A DNA stretch of 64,000 nt from Nageia nagi (lineage: Eukaryota; Pinophyta), in NCBI GenBank assembly GCA_050084985.1, contig JBITNC010000002.1:1-64000 (forward strand). The letters run 5' to 3'. Position 1 is the stretch's first letter, and each line of letters opens with the position of its first letter. A program made the position numbers and the translations under genes. Shown here piece after piece: positions 10,451 through 21,082 of the stretch. The notes below the pieces were generated by a model. That model saw nothing but the letters and a program-made list of their open reading frames with translations. It ran no database searches and was not told where the DNA came from.

Positions 10451-12393
10451 ACTCGTGGGGGGTGGTGATCAAGCCCCATCTTCTAGCTCTCGTGTACTTT
10501 TCTCAGAAAACGGCTGCGGAGATTGATAATAGGATCACCAATCCGGCAATCCATAATCTCTCCCAACGTTATCTAAGTCGCGATGACCTGAAGCTTCTGG
10601 GCTTGGGAATCAAGTTCATTCCACGACCACCACCCATGACTGCTGACAGGATGCGTTTGGAGTTTAGAGCATTTGCTCGAAGACTCAGGCTGCGCGTCTT
10701 TTTCGGTGATAAAGATGCCAACAGGGAAGCTGAAAATTGTCCAGAGCCTGAAAATTGTCCAGAGCCGGAAAATCATCGAGAGCTTCTACCTTTCCGCGGA
10801 GTATTCCCATTCAGTATGCCAAGGCCATGGTGGCATCCGCAGGAGGTAAATATGGATCTTGAAGAAGTGATCCGGAAGGGAGAACGTTTGTTCGTGGACC
10901 TTCTTTCCCGATGCTCTTTTGTTAAGCTTCCTCCACTTCCGCGCGGACTTATGAGAAGTCTGAAGCTTTTGCGCAAGGATTCAAGCATCATCATCAAGCC
11001 AGCGGACAAGAATTTGGGCCTTGTAATTCTTGATCGCTCCTGGTATGTTTCAGAAGGATTAAGGCAACTTTCTGATGAGAAGGTTTATTGCAGGATTGCA
11101 GAGGTTCCTTGGAGATTGATATGGCACAGGCTGAAGTACTACATCGGGCAATCCAAACTCTTCAAAGGAATTGAGGGTTTCCTTTTGAAGAATCCCATTT
11201 CCCGTGCGCGTCCTTGTGCTTTCTTTTTATTACCCAAGATCCATAAGCCCGTATTGGTAGGGAGGCCCATCTGTTCTTATACGGGTTATCTTCTTGAACC
11301 TACTTCTAGACTGTTGCATACACTTCTGTTGCCTGTTCTCCTTAGCCAAAAATTTCACCTTAAAGATTCTCTAACCTTGCTCAAAGAAGTCACCACGATT
11401 CAAGTCCTGCAGAGTTGCCTCCTATTTACATTTGATGTTGAGTCCCTTTACCCAAGCATCCCCACACAAGCTGGACTTCAGGCACTTCGATTCATGCTTT
11501 CTGCCTTCATGCTTCAGAACGGGCTAGACATGGGTTTGTTTGAACTCATCATCAGTTTGGCAGAGTTGGTTCTGACTGAGCACTATCTGGAGTTTAATGG
11601 AGGGATATTTAAGCAAATTCGGGGGACAGCAATGGGAAGTAACTTTGCTGTAGTGTATGCCTGCCTCTTCCTGTGCCACTTGGAGATGCAGGTTACCGAA
11701 ATTTTTGATGCCTCCAATTTGCTTTATTACAAGAGATATGTGGACGATGCTTTTGGTATCTGGACAGGCTCTGAAGATACTTTGCAGGATTTCTTCAGAC
11801 ATTATCAGAGCATTCATGCGGAAATCAAAATTACCCCTGTTGTCTCCTATTCGGAAGTGGATATTCTGGATGTTACTTTTTTCAAGGGGAGGAATTTTGA
11901 TGTTACTGGAGTTCTTTCTACGAGGTGCTTTCAAAAGCCATTGAATGCCTATCAGTACATTCCGTACAGATCTTGGCATCCTCTACATCAGAAAAGATCA
12001 TTTGTTATCAACGAGCTACGAAGGTACCTACTCAGAGAGTCAGATCCTGCAGGCTTTCTGGAGCTGAAGAAGAACTTTTTCCGCAGACTTCGAGCAAGAG
12101 GTTACCCGGCCAAGTTTCTACTCTACTGTTTCAGCAAGGTCACATTGGGAGATAAAACGGAGCTTCTCTCTCGTTTGCAGTCAACTACTCGAGGGAGAAA
12201 GAGGACCCCCCTTGTCTTCAAGCTTAACTTTAGCAAATCCGCTAAAGACTTGGACTTGGGGGCCACCCTAAACCCTGAACTACATCGGCTCTGCCAACAA
12301 GTTCCCGCTCTGCAATCCCTTCCACTCCCGATCGTGTGCTGGCGCAACCCAAGAAAATTGGGTAGTTTTTTGATGAAGAGTAGATTTGATTAA
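10276..12393 (+). CDS. PLE-B1 ORF2: endonuclease-deficient reverse transcriptase, open
   Basis: Copies element RNA into DNA, probably from the 3' end of a chromosome. The frame is open throughout and overlaps the ORF1 end by about 175 bases in the -1 frame. 10276 is only a TTG; no ATG occurs before the conserved PPPM, so the true start is unknown. Conserved sequence begins at RFRIN.WG (near 10440). RT blocks: SSIIIKPADKNLGLVIL, GRPICSYTGYLLEP, FDVE at 11431-11442, RGTAMGSNFAVVY, YVDD at 11737-11748, VDILDVTFFKG and a long thumb. It ends at CWRNPRKLGSFLMKS with no GIY-YIG domain, unlike canonical Penelope. The codons for TLNP contain ACCCTAAACCCT (12265-12276), a telomere-like site used at several junctions. 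A tandem ENCPEP duplication is specific to this copy. Confidence 0.9.
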   Translation: MAEPSFKRVKRRTLQQRHGTSSRSQHEFSTELQLQQPLHQQDSRPQSPLVEGRTRFRINSWGVVIKPHLLALVYFSQKTAAEIDNRITNPAIHNLSQRYLSRDDLKLLGLGIKFIPRPPPMTADRMRLEFRAFARRLRLRVFFGDKDANREAENCPEPENCPEPENHRELLPFRGVFPFSMPRPWWHPQEVNMDLEEVIRKGERLFVDLLSRCSFVKLPPLPRGLMRSLKLLRKDSSIIIKPADKNLGLVILDRSWYVSEGLRQLSDEKVYCRIAEVPWRLIWHRLKYYIGQSKLFKGIEGFLLKNPISRARPCAFFLLPKIHKPVLVGRPICSYTGYLLEPTSRLLHTLLLPVLLSQKFHLKDSLTLLKEVTTIQVLQSCLLFTFDVESLYPSIPTQAGLQALRFMLSAFMLQNGLDMGLFELIISLAELVLTEHYLEFNGGIFKQIRGTAMGSNFAVVYACLFLCHLEMQVTEIFDASNLLYYKRYVDDAFGIWTGSEDTLQDFFRHYQSIHAEIKITPVVSYSEVDILDVTFFKGRNFDVTGVLSTRCFQKPLNAYQYIPYRSWHPLHQKRSFVINELRRYLLRESDPAGFLELKKNFFRRLRARGYPAKFLLYCFSKVTLGDKTELLSRLQSTTRGRKRTPLVFKLNFSKSAKDLDLGATLNPELHRLCQQVPALQSLPLPIVCWRNPRKLGSFLMKSRFD

Positions 12394-12881
12394 TTAATTA
12401 ATTAATTAATTAATTTTTTAATTAATTAATTAATTAATTAATAATTATTAATAATTAATAATTAATAATTTTATTAATTATTAATTATTTAATAATTTTT
12501 TATTAAATATTTTTTTAAATATTTATTGTAATAGGTTGGCAACACGGTTTTGTAATAATTTGCCAACACGGTTTGTAATGATTTGGCATTAATGCCAACA
12601 CGGTTTGTAATAGGTTGGCATACGGTTATCGGTGCCGACACGGTTTAAGTTGTGGGTTTCAAGAAACCGTAACCCTAATTAGGGTTTTCGAGTTTCTTCT
12701 ATAAATGTAAGGTTATGTACGAGTTTTCTCATAGAGTGCAACTGATGAGGAGTAAATCTCCGAAACCGGTCTTGCACAGCTCTTTGAGAAGTAATTATAG
12801 AAATTTCCTTGAATTTTTTCTATAATATTGTTCATTTTCCTTACATCCTTTTTGGAAGCTGCCAAGTGTTTTTCTTAATTT
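12394..12881 (+). repeat. PLE-B1 3' UTR and pLTR
   Basis: TTAATTAA foldback tract (12390-12520), three or four GCCAACACGGTTTGTAAT-like repeats, GGTTTCAAGAAACC, the telomere-like palindrome, TATAAATG, a hammerhead and the GAAGCTGCCAAGTG end. It then passes directly into the 18-bp array. Confidence 0.8.
12736..12777 (+). ncRNA. Hammerhead ribozyme, copy 3
   Basis: Intact core and stems, identical in sequence to copy 2. It lies in the 3' pLTR of B1. Confidence 0.93.
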
Positions 12882-14013
12882 TTTAAGTTACCCTAATTTT
12901 TTAAGTTACCCTAATTTTTTAAGTTACCCTAATTTTTTAAGTTACCTTAATTTTTTAATTTTTTAAGTTACCCTAATTTTTTAAGTTACCCTAATTTTTT
13001 AATTTTTTAAGTTACCCTAATTTTTTAATTTTTTAAGTTACCCTAATTTTTTAATTTTTTAAGTTACCCTAATTTTTTAAGTTACCCTAATTTTTTAAGT
13101 TACCCTAATTTTTTAAGTTACCCTAATTTTTTAAGTTACCCTAATTTTTTAAGTTACCTTAATTTTTTAAGTTACCCTAATTTTTTAAGTTACCCTAATT
13201 TTTTAAGTTACCCTAATTTTTTAAGTTACCCTAATTTTTTAAGTTACCCTAATTTTTTAAGTTACCCTAATTTTTTAATTTTTTAAGTTACCCTAATTTT
13301 TTAAGTTACCCTAATTTTTTAAGTTACCCTAATTTTTTAAGTTACCCTAATTTTTTAAGTTACCCTAATTTTTTAAGTTACCCTAATTTTTTAATTTTTT
13401 AAGTTACCCTAATTTTTTAATTTTTAAGTTACCCTAATTTTTTAAGTTACCCTAATTTTTTAAGTTACCCTAATTTTTTAAGTTACCCTAATTTTTTAAG
13501 TTACCCTAATTTTTTAAGTTACCCTAATTTTTTAAGTTACCCTAATTTTTTAAGTTACCCTAATTTTTTAAGTTACCCTAATTTTTTAAGTTACCCTAAT
13601 TTTTTAAGTTACCCTAATTTTTTAAGTTACCCTAATTTTTTAAGTTACCCTAATTTTTTAATTTTTTAATTTTTTAAGTTACCCTAATTTTTTAAGTTAC
13701 CCTAATTTTTTAAGTTACCCTAATTTTTTAATTTTTTAAGTTACCCTAATTTTTTAAGTTACCCTAATTTTTTAATTTTTTAAGTTACCCTAATTTTTTA
13801 AGTTACCCTAATTTTTTAAGTTACCCTAATTTTTTAAGTTACCCTAATTTTTTAAGTTACCCTAATTTTTTAAGTTACCTTAATTTTTTAATTTTTTAAG
13901 TTACCCTAATTTTTTAAGTTACCCTAATTTTTTAAGTTACCCTAATTTTTTAATTTTTTAAGTTACCCTAATTTTTTAAGTTACCCTAATTTTTTAAGTT
14001 ACCCTAATTTTTT
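12882..14013 (+). repeat. 18-bp telomere-like array, GTTACCCT variant
   Basis: About 60 copies of AAGTTACCCTAATTTTTT, with frequent extra AATTTTTT half units and a few CCTTAA units. The GTTACCCT spelling is the one in the leader just upstream of the B1 ORF1 (8130-8150) and in no other element here. The right edge is fused abruptly to a satellite unit. Confidence 0.95.
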
Positions 14014-14312
14014 GGGTTAAACGTCCCAAACTGTGCTAGGCTATAATGCACCTCGTCCGTATAAAGGCATTCCCACCACCTAAAGCTTTGCCAATCGTGG
14101 TTTTGAGCTACTAGCGCTCTCCCCTGCAAAAACTCCAGAGTTAAGCAGGATGATGTGGGAGCAATCCAGAGATGGGTGACCAGGATGGACGTCCCGGTAC
14201 TGCACCCCTGTCCTCAATTCCACGTACTAACAAATGCTTAGAAGTGGTGCCGAATCGCCCCCCGGACACGTGCCCCAGGAAAGCTGCCCCCTTTCTTGAC
14301 CTCTAGTTTAAA
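14014..14312 (+). repeat. Partial unit of the 5S-containing satellite
   Basis: One incomplete 353-bp-type unit starting at GGGTTAAACGTCC and ending at TAGTTTAAAACCCTA. There its natural CCCTA passes into telomere repeats. Confidence 0.9.
14090..14209 (+). pseudogene. 5S rRNA-like segment, satellite copy
   Basis: 120 bases resembling plant 5S rRNA, identical in type to the segments at 21808 onward. Box C (GATGGGTGACC) and the box A core (AGTTAAGC) are intact. Confidence 0.75.
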
Positions 14313-14345
14313 ACCCTAAACCCTAAACCCTAAACCCTAAACCCT
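14309..14345 (+). repeat. Short telomeric patch
   Basis: Five CCCTAAA-type repeats between the satellite edge (TTTAAAACCCTA) and the A-element ORF2 tail (CCCTGAACTAC). Confidence 0.9.
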
Positions 14346-15679
14346 GAACTACATCGGCTCTGCCAACAAGTTCCCGCTCTACAATCTCTTCCTCTCCCAG
14401 TGGTATGCTGGCGCAACCCAAGAAAATTGGGTAATTTTTTGATAAAGAGTAGAATTTAAAAATCCTGAACTGTTATTTCGGACTGATATACTAGCCCCGG
14501 AAGTTCCGGATGTTAATCACCCCGGGCTGACGTAGGCACTTCAGGCATTCCGAATGTTACTCTAGTTCCGGATGTTAATCACCCCGGGCTGACGTAGACA
14601 CTTCAGGCAACCCGGTCTTCCCTTTCCTTCACCTCGGGCTGACGTCGGCACTTCAAGCAACCTGGGTTTTTCAGCTCCGGACTATTGGTCGCACTATGCT
14701 GACATCATTATCTCCGGAATGCCTTCATCAGGAACACAGGATTCACTAGCTTCACACTATGCTGACGTCATTATCTCCGGGACACTTTCTTCAGGTTGGA
14801 TTCTCTTCCGGAATTCTTTCTTTCGGAACATTTTCTTCCGGAACGCCTTCTTTCAGTTTCATTTCCTTCCGGAATACTTTCCTTCAGTTTAGTTTCTTTC
14901 AGTTGCTTTCTGATTCTTCCGGAACACGTTCTCCCAATACGTTTTTACTTCCGGAACGCTATTTTTTCCTTCCGATAAGCTATTTTTCCTTCCGATAAGC
15001 TATTTTTCCTTCTGATAAGCTATTTTTTTCCTTCCGGAATGCTGTTTTTCCTTCCGGAAAGATGTTTTTTCTTTCCGGATAGATGTTTTTCCTTCCAGAA
15101 CACTATTATTCCGGCTTGCTTTTCCGGAACTCTTTCAGAATGTTTTACCTTATAAGGCTGGCACACGGTTTGTAATGAGTTAGTATACGGTCGTCAGTGC
15201 CACACGGTTTTTTGAGTTGTAATAAGCTTTAATGAGCTTTAATGGGTTGTTGATCTCAAGAAACCATAAACCTTTGAGTTGTAATGAGCCTTAATGAGCT
15301 TTAATGAGCTTTAATGGGTTGTGGGTCTCAAGAAACCATAAACCTATTAAGCATTAATAAGCTTTAATGGTTTGTGGGTCTCAAGAAACCGTAGTCCTAA
15401 TTGAGCTTTAATGAGTTGTGGGTCTCAAGAAATCGTAACCCTAATTAGGGTTTCTCATGTTTCTTGTATAAATGTAAGGTTTTGTACGAGCTTTCTCATA
15501 GAGTGCAACTGATGAGGAGTAAATCTCCGAAACCGGTCTTGCACAACTCTTTGAGAAGTAATTATAGAATTTTCCTTGAAAATTTTTCTATAGTATTGTT
15601 CAATTTCCTTACATCTCTTTTGGAAGCTGCCAAGTGTTTTTCTTAATTTTTTAAGTACCCTAATTTTTCTGAATACACG
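14346..15679 (+). mobile_element. 5'-truncated PLE-A fragment: ORF2 tail, 3' UTR and pLTR
   Basis: Starts at GAACTACATCGG right after the telomere-like ORF2 motif. The last ~35 RT codons end near 14457. The tail has the CCCGGGCTGACGT blocks, TTCCGGAA cluster (14780-15110), GAGCTTTAATG repeats, promoter and hammerhead, and joins ORF1 of A3. Relative to A1 it lacks about 220 bases of the first UTR repeats. It is nearly identical to 19783-21082 and 24509-25820. Confidence 0.85.
15503..15544 (+). ncRNA. Hammerhead ribozyme, copy 4
   Basis: Intact A-type hammerhead in the leader of A3, 36 bases after its TATAAATG. Confidence 0.93.
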
Positions 15680-17668
15680 ATGGCCACCAAAAACTCTTTT
15701 TTCCGCCCGACAAGAAGGATCTTCGAATCCTTCGACATCAGGCGGCCCACAACAATTTATTCCTGCAGAGAACAAAAGACAGAGGTCCGAAGATGGAGTT
15801 ATTCGCAACACTGAAGCACGCTCCCACCAGCTAGCGCTCCTGGGCCCTACAAAGGATATCGAGCAAGCTATTATCATCGGTACTCCAAATGAGCCAGGGC
15901 ACTCCAAAGATCACTCTTTTGTCCAGATCTACAAAAAGCTGCAACGATTTGATCATGCACTTCAATATATGGAAGAAAAAATGAAACGCATGGAGGAAGT
16001 GGCGGATAAACGGTATGAGGAACATATAGACAGAATGGAAAGAATGGAGGAGAGAGCCACCGATCGTTATGAAACCATTACGGTTCAGCTCCAACATACA
16101 CTCATGAGGTTGGGCGCTTTTGCACATACACAGGGCGTGGCCCCTCATGACATACAAGGCTCGCAGAATGTAGAAGAGACGGACGTGGACAGAGTGCCAG
16201 CCACTCCCTTCACCAACCACGATGGTTTTGAAAACATCGTTCCTCCGGTTCACAACCACAACCACGACGTCGCGCGACCCATGCAATCTCACGACGCTGT
16301 TCTTCAAAATGTATCCGACGCACAAAATCGCATAGAAGGAGAGTCAAGTGGTGCACAAGTGAATGGAAGACGACCCACGTCTCCACCACAGGATATGGAA
16401 GAAGATGTGCCTTTGACTAATGAAAAGCTACCGTATCCTGCGTCCATTGCATCCCTCATTTCTGCGTCGTTTAATGAATACAAGCGACTATTTTTGCAAG
16501 CAGAAAGGTCCGGGGAGTATGTAAAAAGACTCCGCGTTCATAAAGATAATGGAACTCTACCAAAAAATTTGCAGATAGAGGCACCCACTCTCACCATTAA
16601 TGATGACGAAGCTCAAGCTGCCATGAGCGCTGCATTTAATGAGGTTCAGAGAGAGGCTAATCAGCTTTTCTTATCTGCATTTATCTCCAGCATCGAAAAA
16701 GCTAATGCTAACCATCTTCAGTTGGTTCCAGCTGCCGCCCAAGCTTTCTCAACAACTCTGAATGAGGCCATTAATGCCACATTACAGATTCCATATTTGG
16801 GGACTTTCTCCATTCCATGGGAAGAATGGAAAGCAGCAGCGCAAAAGAAGTTTGATGAAAAATGTAATAGCTGGTTGCTAAGTCATTCACTTCGAAAAAG
16901 CGCCAGAGAACAAGCGGAGCTCACACGGTAGAAAGCTCAAGATGCTGCCATGAAGGAAGCAGATCAGTTGCCAACCGAACCATCCATCAACAAACTGATT
17001 AATGACAAAGTTACTCAAGCCGTTTCAGCTCTTCAAAAGGAGATGCGCAAGCTTTTTCAACAAAAGCCGAACACTTCTGGTAAGAAAAAGCGTCAACAAC
17101 AACAGCCACAACATCCGCAGAATATACCTCCTCCAAATCATTATCAGCAACAAAAGAAACAGCAAAAGCAACAGCAGCCAAGGCAGCAGAAGGCACCTAA
17201 GCAAAAACAACAGCAGCCCAGGCAGCAGCTACCGCAGCAGCAGAAGCAGCAGAAGCAACAGCAATCGAGACAGCAGCAGAAGAGGCAGCGACAAAGGTCG
17301 GGGCCAAAAAATGAGTTCGCTTCCGAGGACCATCCCCGGAATGCCATCTCCACTGCTTGTGGACCATCGCGATATGCGGAAAAGTCCAACCTCCGATCAA
17401 TGAAAGAGCCTGTCCGATATGCTGGACATCATGGTGGTTCAAGATACACCACCCACTCTGTGACCCCAGATGGCAGTACCCTCTTTCAAAAAGGGTAAGA
17501 GGAGAACCCTACATCAGCAGCATGATGCACCCTCGAGGTCACAGCACCAACAACAGGCCTTTTCGCAGCATGAATCTTCCGCCGAACTACAATTTCGGCA
17601 AGCCCTCCAGCAACAGGATTCCAAATCACAAAGTTCATTGGCCGCGGGAAGGACCCGTTTCAGGATAA
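15680..17668 (+). pseudogene. PLE-A3 ORF1, frameshifts and a TAG
   Basis: A-type ORF1 from ATG 15680 to TAA 17666. Layout as in B1: coiled coil with RMEE heptads (about 15960-16080), shorter variable middle, conserved core from about 16440, Gln-rich tail, basic end. Defects: an extra T in the T run at 15705-15712, a TAG at 16929-16931 where other A copies have CAG, and a one-base loss near 17465 (TGTGACCCCAG against TGTGTCCCCCAG). The TAG falls at exactly the codon that is TAG in B1 at 9713. Confidence 0.87.
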
Positions 17669-19467
17669 ACTCCTGGGGGTGGTGATCAAGCCCCGTCTTC
17701 TGGCTCTCGTGTACTTTTCTCAGAAAACGGCTGCAGGATTGAGAATAGGATTACCAATCCGGCAATCCATAATCTCTCCCAACGTTATCTAAGTCGCGAT
17801 GATCTGAGACTTCTAGGCTTGGGAATCAAATTCATTCCACGACCACCACCCATGACTGCTGACGAGATGCGTTTGGAGTTTAGAGCTTTTGCTCGAAGAC
17901 TCAGGCTGCATGTCTTTTTTAATACTAAAGAAGCAAACAGGGAAGCTATTTCTTGTCCGGAGCTTCAAAACTGTCCAGAACTTTTGCCTTTCCGCGGAAT
18001 TTTTCCATTCAGTATGCCGAAGACATGGTGGAATCCGCAGGAAGTTAATATGGATCTTGAAGAAGTGATTCGGAAGGGAGAGCACATTTTTGTAGAACTG
18101 CTGTCTAAATGCTCTTTTATTAAGCTTCCTCCACTCCCGAGAGGTCTTATGAGAAGCCTGAAGCTGCTGCGTAAAGACTCTAGCATCATCATCAAGCCGG
18201 CAGACAAGAATCTAGGCCTTGTAATTCTTGATCGTTCCTGGTATATTTCCGAAGGATTAAGACAACTCTCTGATGAAAAAGTTTTTTGCAGAGTTGCAGA
18301 GGTTCCCTGGAGGGTGATCTGGCATAGGCTGAAGTATTACATCGGGCTATCAAAATTGTTCAAAGGAATTGAAAGTTTCCTTCTGAAGAATCCCATTTCC
18401 CGTGCGCGTCCCTGCGCTTTCTTTTTGTTGCCAAAAATCCACAAGCCCGTACTAGTAGGAAGGCCCATCTGTTCTTACACGGGATATCTCCTTGAACCTG
18501 CGTCCAGATTGTTGCATACACTTTTGCTGCCTGTACTGCTTTGTCAAAAATTCCATCTCAAAGATTCTCTCACTTTGCTTAAGGAAGTCTCCATGGTTCG
18601 AGTCCCGCAGAACTGTCTTCTCTTCACATTTGATGTTGAGTCACTTTACCCAAGCATCCCCACACAGGCTGGAATTCAGGCACTTCGGTTTACTCTTTCT
18701 ACCTTCATGATTCAGAACAGTCTTGACATGGGTTGTTTGAAGTCATCATCAGTTTGGCAGAATTAGTTCTCATGGAGCACTATCTGGAGTTTAATGGAGG
18801 GATATATAAGCAAATTCGAGGGATAGCAATGGGAAGTAATTTTGCTGTAGTGTATGCTTGCCTCTTCCTATGCCATTTGGAGATGCAAATTATCGAAACC
18901 TTAGATGGCTCCAATCTGCTGTACTATAAAAGGTATGTCGATGATGCATTTGGTATTTGGTCGGGTTCTGAAGCAGCTCTCCAGAATTTTTTCAGACAGT
19001 ATCAAAGTATTCATGTAGAAATCAAGATTACCCCTGTTGTCTCTTATTCAACAGTAGACATTCTGGATGTCACTTTTTTCAAAGGCAGGAATTTTGATGG
19101 AGTTCTTTCTACTAAATGCTTTCAAAAACCGTTGAATGCCTATCAGTACATTCCGTACAGATCCTGGCATCCTCTGCATCAGAAAAAATCTTTTGTTGTC
19201 AACGAGTTACGAAGGTACCTCCTCAGAGAATCAGATCCTGCAGGTTTTCTGGAACTGAAAAAGCAGTTTTTCCGCAGACTTCGAGCTAGAGGTTATCCAA
19301 CAAGATTTCTACTCTACTGTTTCAGTAAAATCACACTGGGAGATAAAACAGAGCTTCTCTCTCGTTTGCAGTCAACTACACGAGGGAGAAAGAGGACCCC
19401 CCTTGTCTTCAAGCTTAACTTTAGCAAATATGCTAAAGACTTGGACTTGGGGGCCACCCTAAACCCT
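17665..19467 (+). pseudogene. PLE-A3 ORF2, broken and split by telomere repeats
   Basis: A-type reverse transcriptase with catalytic FDVE and YVDD (18934-18945) still present. Defects: five Gs instead of six at the ORF1/ORF2 junction (near 17678), a two-base loss at 17735 (GCAGGATTGAG against GCAGAGATTGAG), and a lost G at 18729-18732. The reading frame runs into ACCCTAAACCCT at 19456, and CCCTAAA repeats replace the last ~38 codons. Those codons reappear after the array at 19783. Confidence 0.87.
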
Positions 19468-19782
19468 AAACCCTAAACCCTAAACCCTAAAACCCTAAAC
19501 CCTAAACCCTAAACCCTAAACCCTAAACCCTAAACCCTAAACCCTAAACCCTAAAAACCCTAAAACCCTAAACCCTAAACCCTAAACCCTAAACCCTAAA
19601 CCCTAAACCCTAAACCCTAAACCCTAAACCCTAAACCTAAACCCTAAACCCTAAACCCTAAACCCTAAACCCTAAACCCTAAACCCTAAACCTAAACCCT
19701 AAACCCTAAACCCTAAACCCTAAACCCTAAACCCTAAACCCTAAACCCTAAACCCTAAACCTAACCCTAAACCCTAAACCCT
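19456..19782 (+). repeat. Telomeric array inside ORF2 of A3
   Basis: About 46 CCCTAAA units lying precisely between the two halves of an A-type ORF2, at the native ACCCTAAACCCT. Both flanks continue in the same gene, so this is either an in-place expansion or a junction between two elements made through that motif. Confidence 0.93.
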
Positions 19783-21082
19783 GAACTACATCGGCTCTGC
19801 CAACAAGTTCCCGCTCTACAATCTCTTCCTCTCCCAGTGGTATGCTGGCGCAACCCAAGAAAATTGGGTAATTTTTTGATAAAGAGTAGAATTTAAAAAT
19901 CCTGAACTGTTATTCCGGACTGATATACTAGCCCCGGAAGTTCCGGATGTTAATCACCCCGGGCTGACGTAGGCACTTCAGGCATTCCGAATGTTACTCT
20001 AGTTCCGGATGTTAATCACCCCGGGCTGACGTAGACACTTCAGGCAACCCGGTCTTCCCTTTCCTTCACCTCGGGCTGACGTCGGCACTTCAAGCAACCT
20101 GGGTTTTTCAGCTCCGGACTATTGGTCGCACTATGCTGACATCATTATCTCCGGAATGCCTTCATCAGGAACACAGGATTCACTAGCTTCACACTATGCT
20201 GACGTCATTATCTCCGGGACACTTTCTTCAGGTTGGATTCTCTTCCGGAATTCTTTCTTTCGGAACATTTTCTTCCGGAACGCCTTCTTTCAGTTTCATT
20301 TCCTTCCGGAATACTTTCCTTCAGTTTAGTTTCTTTCAGTTGCTTTCTGATTCTTCCGGAAACACGTTCTCCCAATACGTTTTTACTTCCGGAACGCTAT
20401 TTTTCCTTCCGATAAGCTATTTTTTCCTTCCGATAAGCTATTTTTCCTTCTGATAAGCTATTTTTTTCCTTCCGGAATGCTGTTTTTCCTTCCGGAAAGA
20501 TGTTTTTTCTTTCCGGATAGATGTTTTTCCTTCCAGAACACTATTATTCCGGCTTGCTTTTCCGGAACTCTTTCAGAATGTTTTACCTTATAAGGCTGGC
20601 ACACGGTTTGTAATGAGTTAGTATACGGTCGTCAGTGCCACACGGTTTTTTTGAGTTGTAATAAGCTTTAATGAGCTTTAATGGGTTGTTGATCTCAAGA
20701 AACCATAAACCTTTGAGTTGTAATGAGCCTTAATGAGCTTTAATGAGCTTTAATGGGTTGTGGGTCTCAAGAAACCATAAACCTATTAAGCATTAATAAG
20801 CTTTAATGGTTTGTGGGTCTCAAGAAACCGTAGTCCTAATTGAGCTTTAATGAGTTGTGGGTCTCAAGAAATCGTAACCCTAATTAGGGTTTCTCATGTT
20901 TCTTGTATAAATGTAAGGTTTTGTACGAGCTTTCTCATAGAGTGCAACTGATGAGGAGTAAATCTCCGAAACCGGTCTTGCACAACTCTTTGAGAAGTAA
21001 TTATAGAATTTTCCTTGAAAATTTTTCTATAGTATTGTTCAATTTCCTTACATCTCTTTTGGAAGCTGCCAAGTGTTTTTCT
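19783..21082 (+). repeat. PLE-A3 ORF2 tail, 3' UTR and pLTR
   Basis: Last ~35 codons of ORF2 (stop near 19893), the CCCGGGCTGACGT blocks, TTCCGGAA cluster (20230-20560), GAGCTTTAATG repeats, promoter, hammerhead and GAAGCTGCCAAGTG end. It shares with 14346-15679 the change CTCCCAGTGG (CTCCCGGTGG in A1 and A4). Confidence 0.83.
20942..20983 (+). ncRNA. Hammerhead ribozyme, copy 5
   Basis: Intact A-type hammerhead in the 3' pLTR of A3. Confidence 0.93.

Noticed and set aside
10276-12393. Telomerase reverse transcriptase (TERT)
   Set aside because: The location invites it, but the motifs (YVDD, SSIIIKPADKNLGLVI, GRPICS, CWRNPRKLG) are those of Penelope-like RTs, and the TERT N-terminal and T-motif regions are missing.
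12300-12393. GIY-YIG endonuclease domain at the ORF2 end
   Set aside because: Looked for in all copies; the frame stops right after CWRNPRKLG.FL.KS in A, B and C.
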